DNA from: Leifsonia sp. NPDC080035
GTDB taxonomy: Bacteria; Actinomycetota; Actinomycetes; Actinomycetales; Microbacteriaceae
Length of the DNA stretch: 64,000 nucleotides
Assembly: GCF_040050925.1 (NCBI RefSeq)
Contig: NZ_CP157390.1
Span: 992,001 to 1,056,000, forward strand
Direction: 5' to 3'
Position 1 is the stretch's first letter; each line of letters begins with the position of its first letter. This document shows positions 58,294 to 64,000 of the stretch, piece by piece. Both the position numbers and the translations under genes were made by a program. The notes under the pieces are model-generated. The model saw only the letters and a program-made list of their open reading frames with translations. It was not told the DNA's origin and did not search any database.

Positions 58294-58336
58294 GGAACCC
58301 ACGGGGACGGTGGGCGGCCGTCAAGGAGGAAGAGCG

Positions 58337-59011
58337 ATGGCACTCGGGAGCGTTGCCGACCGGAACATCTCGGCGAAGGTCGCGGACGAACTGCGCGAGG
58401 CGATCCAGAACGGATCCCTCGAACCGGGCGAGCGCCTGGTCGAGCGCAAGCTGGCCGACCGGCTCGGCGTCAGCCACATCCCGGTGCGGGAGGCGCTGGC
58501 GAAGCTGGCCGAGGAGGGTCTCGTCGAGCGCACCCCGCGCCGCGGCGCCCGCGTCGCCCTGCTCAGCGAGAAGGAGGTCGCCGAGATCTCCGGCCTGCGC
58601 ATCGTTCTCGAGCAGTACGTGGCGCGGAGCGTGCAGGAGAGCTGGAGCGCGAAGACCGAGACGCAGTTGCGGCGCATCGTCGCCTCCATGGTCGCCGCCG
58701 CCGAGCGCGGCAACCTCGACCAGCTGTTCGCGCTGGACCGGAAGTTCCACGAGACGCTCTGGGAGCTGGCGGACAACCGCACGCTGCTGACGATCGCCTC
58801 GCAGCTGCGCAGCCGCATCAACGGCTTCCTGCGCGCGGCGAACGCCAGCCTCGCACCGGATCAGCTCGTGGCGCACGCCGCATCGCACGCCACCCTGGTC
58901 GACGCGCTCGCCTCCGGCGACCGTGCCCGCGCCGAGGCCGCGATGGCCGACCACGTCTCGATCGCCGCGGAGCGCATCGCCACCGTCACCCCCGCCGACC
59001 TCCCCGCCTGA
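58337..59011 (+). CDS. GntR-family (FCD) transcriptional regulator
   Basis: This 224-residue protein has an N-terminal GntR winged helix (VADELREAIQNGSLEPGERLVERKLADRLGVSHIPVREALAKLAEEGLVERTPRRGARVA, about 15-73) and an all-helical FCD effector domain. That domain has metal-ligand candidates Asp and His in ALDRKFHETLW, then His in HAASHATLV and DHVS. FCD regulators bind sugar acids and other carboxylates. AAGGAGGAAG lies before the ATG. It is divergent from the 15-gene operon, and its sites recur at 38.95-39.03 kb, so it probably controls both. Confidence 0.92.
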   Translation: MALGSVADRNISAKVADELREAIQNGSLEPGERLVERKLADRLGVSHIPVREALAKLAEEGLVERTPRRGARVALLSEKEVAEISGLRIVLEQYVARSVQESWSAKTETQLRRIVASMVAAAERGNLDQLFALDRKFHETLWELADNRTLLTIASQLRSRINGFLRAANASLAPDQLVAHAASHATLVDALASGDRARAEAAMADHVSIAAERIATVTPADLPA

Positions 59012-59035
59012 CCCGCCCCGTCCCCGTCCCCAGCA

Positions 59036-59096
59036 GCCGAGTACGCGGATTATCCGCGTACTCGGCCGTTTCGGGCCGATTTTCTCCGTACTCGGC
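59036..59096. terminator. Perfect palindrome with a third half-copy between convergent genes
   Basis: GCCGAGTACGCGGAT (59036-59050) and its exact complement (59052-59066) form a 15-bp stem around one base, followed by CGTTT. A further copy of the right arm end (CCGTACTCGGC) lies at 59086-59096. It sits between the GntR stop (59011) and the convergent stop at 59099. Confidence 0.75.
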
Positions 59097-59098
59097 GG

Positions 59099-60136
59099 TT
59101 AGAAGGCGGCGAGGGTGGTGAGGATGGTGGCAGCGGGGAGGGAGGCGGCGGACTGCCAGCCGGTTCCGGCCCAGAGGTGGACGCGGTCGGCGTCGCCCGC
59201 CGCGGCGGCCGCCTTGCGCATCCCGGACGTGAGGTGGTGCAGCGCCGGGTAGCCGAGCGGCGCATCCTCGTTCGCGCTGAGGAAGGCGTTCACCAGCCCG
59301 CGCGCCGGACGCCCGGTGAAGGCCCGCGTCAGCGCCGTGCGCGTGAAGCGGGGATCGGCGAGCGCGGCCCGGTGCGTGGCCGAGGCGCCGCTCTCGTCGC
59401 TGCGCAGCAGCAGGGTGCCGACAGCGACGGCGGAGGCGCCAGCCTCCAGGGCCGCTCGCACATCGCTGGGCCCGCCGACTCCGCCGGCCGCGACGATCGG
59501 CAGGTCCGCCGCACCCCGGGACACCGCATCCCGGACCGCCCGCACCAGCTCGGGGAGGGCGAGCTGCTCCGGAGGCCGCCCAGGAGTGAGCGTCCCCCAG
59601 TGGCCGCCCGCCGCGGACGCCTGCACGACCAGCCCGTCGACACCCGCGTCGACCGCGGCGCGCGCCTCGTCCGCGGACGTCACCGTCTGCAGCAGCGTCA
59701 CCCCCGCGCGGCGCAGCGCGGCGAGCGCCCCGGCCGGCGGGATGCCGAACGTGAAGCTCGCGACCTCCGGCCGCTCGGCCAGCAGCACGTCCAGCTTGGC
59801 CGCCCAGGCATCGTCGTCCTCGACGGGCGCGGGAGGCAGCGTCGCGCCGAGCCGGTCGGCGTCGGGGCGGATGCGGTCGGCGTACGCGGCGTAGCGTCGC
59901 GGATCGACGGGGACCGGGTTCGGCGCGAACAGGTTCACGCCGAACCGGTCGGTCGTCCGCCGCAGTTCCGCGATGCGCTCGGCGAGCGCGTCCGGCGCCA
60001 GGTAGCCGCCCGCGAGGAACGGGTACGCCCCCGCGGCTGCTGCGGCGGCGGCGAGCGCCGGCGTCGTGCCCCCGCCCGCCATCGGGGCGGCGACGAGGGG
60101 GATGCGCATCCCGAGCCGGTCGGTGAGCGCGCTCAC
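59099..60136 (-). CDS. Nitronate monooxygenase-like (NPD family) flavoprotein
   Basis: This 345-residue TIM-barrel FMN protein begins VSALTDRLGMRIPLVAAPMAGGGTTPALA, followed by FGVNLFAPNP, ASFTFGIPPAG, DGLVVQASAAGGHWG (the His/Gly FMN region, about 193-207) and PIVAAGGVGGPSDVRAALEAGASAVAVGTLLL. It oxidises nitronates or acts as an enoyl-reductase-like 2-nitropropane dioxygenase. The GTG at 60136 overlaps the uracil-DNA glycosylase stop by four bases, so the two are cotranscribed. Confidence 0.9.
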   Translation of the reverse strand: MSALTDRLGMRIPLVAAPMAGGGTTPALAAAAAAAGAYPFLAGGYLAPDALAERIAELRRTTDRFGVNLFAPNPVPVDPRRYAAYADRIRPDADRLGATLPPAPVEDDDAWAAKLDVLLAERPEVASFTFGIPPAGALAALRRAGVTLLQTVTSADEARAAVDAGVDGLVVQASAAGGHWGTLTPGRPPEQLALPELVRAVRDAVSRGAADLPIVAAGGVGGPSDVRAALEAGASAVAVGTLLLRSDESGASATHRAALADPRFTRTALTRAFTGRPARGLVNAFLSANEDAPLGYPALHHLTSGMRKAAAAAGDADRVHLWAGTGWQSAASLPAATILTTLAAF

Positions 60137-60744
60137 GAGGCGAGCGCCGCGTTCAGTTCGAGGAGCTGCTCGGCGAACAGTGCCGCGCCGCCCTGAGCGG
60201 GATGCCGGATGGCGGGCGCCTCCAGCCCGGCGGCCGCGATCGCACCCTGGGCCTTGCGGCCCACCGCCACCACGGTCTCGATGCCGAGCGCGCGGATCAG
60301 CTCCAGTGCGACCGGCGCCCCCGCCCGCACCTCCGCAGGCCGCGGCGTCCGGTTGCTGCGCGGGTCCCCCGCCACGAACGGATGCAGCGGGTACACCGGC
60401 CAGGACAGCGGGATGGGCCCGCGCCAGTCGCGGAGGGTCGCCCACACCACCCTGCTCGACGCCTCCCACGGCGCCTGCGGCTCCGCGGGCAGCTCGAGGC
60501 CGGGCACGACGCCCGCCTCCGCCTCCCGGGGCGAGACGAACGGCACGCCGGTGATGGTCATCCCCCGCCAGCCCGGCGCCTCGCCCAGCAGCAGCACCGA
60601 CGCGTGCGGCAGCGCGAAGTAGCGCCGCAGGTTGCGCTCGCGGCGGCGGCCCTCCTCGTCGTCGCCGTAAAGCGCCTCGGCGTCGAGCGGGACGGGCAGC
60701 TCGCGGAGCATCCGGAAGAAGCGTTCCAGCGGATCGGCGGCCAT
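60133..60744 (-). CDS. Uracil-DNA glycosylase superfamily protein
   Basis: This 203-residue protein matches the UDG-like fold: LLLGEAPGWRGMTITGVPFVS (about 52-72, equivalent of GEAPG...GxPF), LSWPVYPLHPF in the middle, a central strand IETVVAVGRKAQGAI and the late IRHPAQGGA (His motif). This is the small actinobacterial uracil-DNA glycosylase branch, which may remove uracil from DNA or be a structural relative without that activity. It is first in a two-gene unit with the NPD enzyme. Confidence 0.83.
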   Translation of the reverse strand: MAADPLERFFRMLRELPVPLDAEALYGDDEEGRRRERNLRRYFALPHASVLLLGEAPGWRGMTITGVPFVSPREAEAGVVPGLELPAEPQAPWEASSRVVWATLRDWRGPIPLSWPVYPLHPFVAGDPRSNRTPRPAEVRAGAPVALELIRALGIETVVAVGRKAQGAIAAAGLEAPAIRHPAQGGAALFAEQLLELNAALAS

Positions 60745-60784
60745 GCCTCTACAGTGCCACGGACCGCCACGGACCGCCGCGAGG

Positions 60785-61453
60785 TCAGTGGGCCGCGACC
60801 GCCTTGGACTTCGACATCCGGTCGATCGCCGCGAGCGCCACCGCCGACAGGATGAACACGCAGTGGATCACGACCTGCCAGAACACGCCCTCCGACGTGT
60901 ACTTCTCGCTGCCGAGGACGCCGCCGCCGGCAATGCCGATGTCGCCGACCGCGATGAACGTCTTCAGCAGGTGGATGGACGAGATGCCGATGATCGCCAT
61001 CGCCAGCTTCACCTTCAGCACGTTCGCGTTGACGTGCGAGAGCCACTCCGGCTGGTCGGGATGCCCGTCCACGTTGACGCGCGAGACGAACGTCTCGTAC
61101 CCGCCGATGATGACCATGATGAGCAGGTTGGCGATCATGACCACGTCGATGAGGCCGAGCACCGAGAGCATCACGTCGGCCTCGCTGATGTGGCCCTTGA
61201 CCAGCACCTCCTCCGCCAGATGCCAGAGCTCGACCATGAACACCCAGACGTAGACGACCTGGGCGACGATCAGGCCGAGGTAGAGGGGCGCCTGCAGCCA
61301 GCGGCTGAAGAAGATGAGTGAGCCGATGGTGCGGCTGGCCGGGCTCTGCGGACGCCGCCGGGGCGCGTCGCCGCGCGGCTCGCGCGGCCCGGCGGGGTCG
61401 TCGGGTCCGGCGGGGCCGGCGTGGGTGGTCGGGGCGGCGGGGGTCTCGATCAC
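60785..61453 (-). CDS. UPF0114 (YqhA-like) membrane protein
   Basis: This 222-residue protein has a Pro/Ala-rich cytoplasmic lead (about 1-45), then four membrane helices: WLQAPLYLGLIVAQVVYVWVFM, LIDVVMIANLLIMVIIGGYETFVSR, LAMAIIGISSIHLLKTFI and VIHCVFILSAVALAAID, the pattern of UPF0114. Function is unknown. The GTG at 61453 has GAGGA six bases upstream; a GTG at 61465 is an alternative. It appears monocistronic. Confidence 0.88.
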   Translation of the reverse strand: MIETPAAPTTHAGPAGPDDPAGPREPRGDAPRRRPQSPASRTIGSLIFFSRWLQAPLYLGLIVAQVVYVWVFMVELWHLAEEVLVKGHISEADVMLSVLGLIDVVMIANLLIMVIIGGYETFVSRVNVDGHPDQPEWLSHVNANVLKVKLAMAIIGISSIHLLKTFIAVGDIGIAGGGVLGSEKYTSEGVFWQVVIHCVFILSAVALAAIDRMSKSKAVAAH

Positions 61454-61510
61454 GGGCGTCCTCACGTTTTTTCGGGCTCTCAGGATAAGAGCGCGAACAT
61501 GTGAGAACGC

Positions 61511-61924
61511 TCAGGAAACGGCGGGACCCGACGTCAGCTCGCCGTCAGCGGGGAACCGCACCGTCACGTACGCCTGCCCGCAGCCGGTCTGCGCGACCGC
61601 GAAGTCCTTGCTGCGCTCCGTCACCGCGCCCGACACGTCCTTCGCCTCCAGGCGCACCGTCAGCGACGGCGCGGGCGTGCCCGGAGGCGTCGGCACGCGA
61701 AGGGTCGCCGTGCCCGGTTCGACCGAGCGGCAGACCTCGAGCGCGCACGCCGTCACCGTGCCAGAGGGATGGGCATCCAGCCAGCCGGAGGCGTCGACGA
61801 CGAGCCGCGTGTCGGCGGAGACCGCCGCGGCACACCTCCCGGCCACCGAGCAGCCCGACAGGGATGCGGCGGCGAGACACACCGCGGTCGCGGCGGCGAC
61901 GGCGACGCTGCGACGGGAGCTCAC
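61511..61924 (-). CDS. Small secreted lipoprotein, function unknown
   Basis: This 137-residue protein has a signal peptide (RRSVAVAAATAVCLAAASL) and lipobox LSGC, giving lipidation at about residue 25. Four further cysteines (GRCAAA, TACALEVCRSV, TGCGQA) suggest disulphides. The rest is a beta-rich domain with RLEAKD and QAYVTVRFPADGE. I do not recognise the family. The GTG at 61924 is preceded at seven bases by TACGTT, which starts right after the upstream dehydrogenase stop, so it has its own likely leaderless promoter. Confidence 0.75.
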   Translation of the reverse strand: MSSRRSVAVAAATAVCLAAASLSGCSVAGRCAAAVSADTRLVVDASGWLDAHPSGTVTACALEVCRSVEPGTATLRVPTPPGTPAPSLTVRLEAKDVSGAVTERSKDFAVAQTGCGQAYVTVRFPADGELTSGPAVS

Positions 61925-61931
61925 GGTCCCG

Positions 61932-61937
61932 AACGTA
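61932..61937 (-). promoter_or_regulatory. -10 element of the lipoprotein gene (leaderless)
   Basis: TACGTT on the minus strand lies seven bases before the GTG at 61924. Confidence 0.5.
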
Positions 61938-63101
61938 CTACGGCTGCACCGCGACCCGGGGGTGGCTCGTGCAGGCGAGTGCCGCATCCACCTCGGCCAG
62001 CGGGAAGACCGCGCCGACCTGCTCCGCGAACGGGTAGTTCGCACCGGCCTCTGCGAGGAAGCGGACGGCCTGCTCCAGGTGCCGCGGCGCGTAGTTGTGC
62101 ACTCCGCGGATCGTCAGCAGGCGGCGGACCAGCTGCTCCGGCATGACCGAGAGCTCCGGCCCCGGCGACACCGACCCGACCAGCACGAGCACGCCGCCGA
62201 CGTCGACCGCCCCCAGCAGCGAGCGGACCGCCGAGGCGGCGCCGCTCAGCTCCAGCGCGATGGTCGGGGAGGACGCGCGGCCGCCCGCCTTGTTGAGGGC
62301 CGTGGCGAGTCCGGTGCGCGAATCGGCCGCGGCGCGCGGGTCGGCGACGGCGAGCGCGCCGAACGCGCGCGCGGCCTGGCGACGCTCCGGGACGGGATCG
62401 CTGACCACGACGCGCGCGCCCGCCTCCGTCGCCATCGCGGCGGCGGTGAGTCCGAGCATCCCGGCCCCGGCGATCAGCACGAGCGCGCCGTCGAGCGGCA
62501 CGATCGCGGAGGCGGCCTCGAGCGCGGCAGCGACGGTCGCGGTGGAGCAGGATGCGGGGGCCAGGATCTCGGCGGGCAGGTCGTCGGGGACCGCCACCAT
62601 CGGCGTGCCGTCCAGGATGTGCGTGTGCGTCGCGAACCCGCCGGACAGCTCCCAGCCGCGCCGCATCCGCTCGTGGCCGTACTTCTGCAGGTTCAGGCAC
62701 TTCTGCGGGAGGCCGCGACGGCAGCGGGCGCAGCGCCCGCACGGCACGGCGACGGACCAGACGACGCGCTCGCCGATCGAGACGCGATGGCCGTCGGTCG
62801 TCTTCGCGCCGCCGCGGCCGAGCGCGATGACCCTGCCGACCTGCTCGTGGCCGAGTACCAGCGGCGTCGGCGCCGGGCGGTGACCGAGCACGGTGTGCAC
62901 ATCGGAGCCGCACACGGTCGCGAGCTCGATCGCGACCAGCGCGTCCCCCGGTGCGAGCCGCACACCGGGCACCGCCACCGCCTCGTGCGGGTGCCCCTCG
63001 CCCTGCCACACCATCGCGGTCGCCGACGGGTAGACGCTCACCCCCATGCCCAGGCTCGCCGGCGGCTCGACGACGCGCGGGGTCACCGCCTTGATCGTCA
63101 C
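61938..63101 (-). CDS. Zinc-binding medium-chain alcohol dehydrogenase
   Basis: This 387-residue MDR enzyme has catalytic-zinc ligands Cys in ATVCGSDVHT and His-Glu in LVLGHEQVGRV, and structural-zinc cysteines in PCGRCARCRRGLPQKC. The Rossmann motif is IAGAGMLGLTAAAMA (about 215-229), followed by VVSDPVPERR. Its GTG start overlaps the HAD-hydrolase stop (GTGA). This dehydrogenase plus phosphonatase-like hydrolase pair is a recurring actinobacterial arrangement; an aminoalkyl- or hydroxyalkyl-phosphonate oxidation role is suggested but not shown. Confidence 0.9.
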   Translation of the reverse strand: MTIKAVTPRVVEPPASLGMGVSVYPSATAMVWQGEGHPHEAVAVPGVRLAPGDALVAIELATVCGSDVHTVLGHRPAPTPLVLGHEQVGRVIALGRGGAKTTDGHRVSIGERVVWSVAVPCGRCARCRRGLPQKCLNLQKYGHERMRRGWELSGGFATHTHILDGTPMVAVPDDLPAEILAPASCSTATVAAALEAASAIVPLDGALVLIAGAGMLGLTAAAMATEAGARVVVSDPVPERRQAARAFGALAVADPRAAADSRTGLATALNKAGGRASSPTIALELSGAASAVRSLLGAVDVGGVLVLVGSVSPGPELSVMPEQLVRRLLTIRGVHNYAPRHLEQAVRFLAEAGANYPFAEQVGAVFPLAEVDAALACTSHPRVAVQP

Positions 63102-64000
63102 CGGCCGCTCTGCCCCTCCGGCTCGTCGCTGTCGGCGGCATCGTCCGCGTCGTCGGCGGCATCGTCGCCCTCGGCATCGTCCGCGTCGTCGGCGGTCTCG
63201 CCGTGCAGCTCGTCCAGTTCGTCCAGCTCGTCGTCGAGGTCGTCGTCCTCTTCGAGATCGTCCAGGCCCAGCAGCGCGGCGAGCTCGGCGACGCTCTCGA
63301 TCACCGCGTCGGCGCCGGCGTCCGTCAGCGTCTCCTCGTCGTGAGCGCCCGTGAGCACGCCGACGACGAGCCCGGCACCGGCCGCGAGACCCGAGGCGAC
63401 GTCGCTGGCCGTGTCGCCGACGACGACCATCCCGTCAACGCTGGTCGCGCCGGTGCGCAGCAGTGCCGTCAGCGGCAGGTCAGGGAACGGGCGGCCGCGC
63501 CCGGCCTCGGCGGGGCTCAACGTGAGATCGGCGAGGTCCCGCCAGCCGAGGGCGTCCAGGACGGCGTCCTGCGTCGTGCGCGAGAAGCCGGTCGTCAGCA
63601 CCACCTTCACGCCGTCCTCGCGCAGCCGGCGGATCAGCCGCTCGGCGCCGGGCACCGCGCGCAGCCCCTCCTCGGCCGCGAGTTCCGCGTACGCCGACTC
63701 GAAGACGGCGTTCGCGTGCTGCGCCTGATCCTCGTCGCCGGTGAGCGCGCGGAAGACGGTGATCTTGGACTGGCCCATCGTCTCGCGAACGTAGTCGAGC
63801 GCGCGCACCAGCTCGTCCGGCGTCTCCCCGATGCCGGCCACCTCGGCGGCGCGCTCGAACGCGCGCTCGACGAGCCCGTCGTCCACGACAGTGGTTCCCG
63901 CCATGTCGAGCACGACCAGCTCGAGGTCGGCGAGCTCGGCGTCGCCCGGCTCCTGCTCCTCGAGGATCGCCGTGTCGTCGAACTCGCTCGTGATCAGACC
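63098..64000 (-). CDS. Phosphonatase-like HAD hydrolase, 5' end beyond window
   Basis: The frame continues upstream of an internal GTG at 63913 to the window edge with no stop (residues such as LITSEFDDTAILEEQEPGDA), so the start is missing. The HAD domain opens ELVVLDMAGTTVVDD, with nucleophile Asp in LDMAGTT, then VVLTTGFSR (motif II) and GMVVVGDTASDVASGLAAGA (motif IV), with a GRGRPFPD segment. It resembles phosphonoacetaldehyde hydrolase-like enzymes. The last 55 residues are a low-complexity Asp/Glu/Ala tail (DDADDAEGDD and the like) not expected for the family. Confidence 0.87.
   Translation of the reverse strand, partial: GLITSEFDDTAILEEQEPGDAELADLELVVLDMAGTTVVDDGLVERAFERAAEVAGIGETPDELVRALDYVRETMGQSKITVFRALTGDEDQAQHANAVFESAYAELAAEEGLRAVPGAERLIRRLREDGVKVVLTTGFSRTTQDAVLDALGWRDLADLTLSPAEAGRGRPFPDLPLTALLRTGATSVDGMVVVGDTASDVASGLAAGAGLVVGVLTGAHDEETLTDAGADAVIESVAELAALLGLDDLEEDDDLDDELDELDELHGETADDADDAEGDDAADDADDAADSDEPEGQSGR

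Noticed and set aside
63113..63260. Trinucleotide-rich tract considered as a CRISPR or regulatory repeat
   Set aside because: It is in frame inside the HAD hydrolase gene and encodes the acidic tail. There are no spacers.

Overview
The window is about 70% GC, gene-dense chromosome from an actinobacterium. Many starts are GTG, ATGA/GTGA overlaps are frequent, twin-arginine and lipobox signals are typical of Gram-positives, and the purF/purM/DUF3073 neighbourhood is an actinobacterial one. Together with the LacI/ABC sugar systems this fits Microbacteriaceae (Leifsonia-like). That placement is inference from gene content; no rRNA or other marker is present. I recognised no tRNA, rRNA, CRISPR array, insertion sequence or prophage.

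Layout. 0-5 kb: an APC-type permease cut by the left edge, a DUF4097-PadR pair behind duplicated operators, a small monooxygenase-domain membrane protein, and a LacI regulator. 5.1-11.7 kb: a LacI-controlled sugar operon (lipoprotein, two permeases, an S51 peptidase, a glycogen-debranching-type enzyme) ending in a hairpin. 11.8-18.1 kb: a flavin monooxygenase, DUF3073, a DesK/DesR-like two-component system with an ABC exporter, and a Calx-beta surface protein. 18.1-29.9 kb: a scattered purine biosynthesis region (purM, purF, purD, purC) with interleaved small genes, an alditol-oxidase-like enzyme and a MarR-controlled pair. 29.9-36 kb: a metal P-type ATPase, RraA-like and ring-cleavage-type VOC proteins, and a PadR-MFS efflux pair.

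36.2-59.0 kb is the most distinctive region. A SMP-30 lactonase / FAH hydrolase / 2-hydroxyacid dehydrogenase unit is divergent from an SDR / NTF2-like unit. Next comes a 15-gene, 18-kb operon on the minus strand: Gfo/Idh, ABC importer, NAD epimerase, DHDPS-like aldolase, second hydroxyacid dehydrogenase, second Gfo/Idh, GNAT, ceramidase-like hydrolase, two tandem Tat-exported beta-helix proteins, SDR, enolase-superfamily enzyme, SDR. A divergent FCD-type GntR regulator follows. The same motif (core GCTATAGC) lies in both divergent control regions, so I propose one regulon for extracellular attack on, and import and non-phosphorylative oxidation of, an unidentified sugar or sugar acid. No sugar kinase was seen in the cluster.

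59-64 kb: nitronate-monooxygenase-like enzyme, uracil-DNA glycosylase superfamily protein, UPF0114 membrane protein, a small lipoprotein, a zinc dehydrogenase, and a phosphonatase-like HAD hydrolase cut by the right edge.

Two window-wide patterns stand out. About ten genes have a TANNNT -10 hexamer 6-8 bases before the start codon, implying leaderless mRNAs. Most convergent gene pairs are separated by inverted repeats. Neither sugar ABC importer carries its own ATPase, which suggests a shared MsiK-type ATPase elsewhere.
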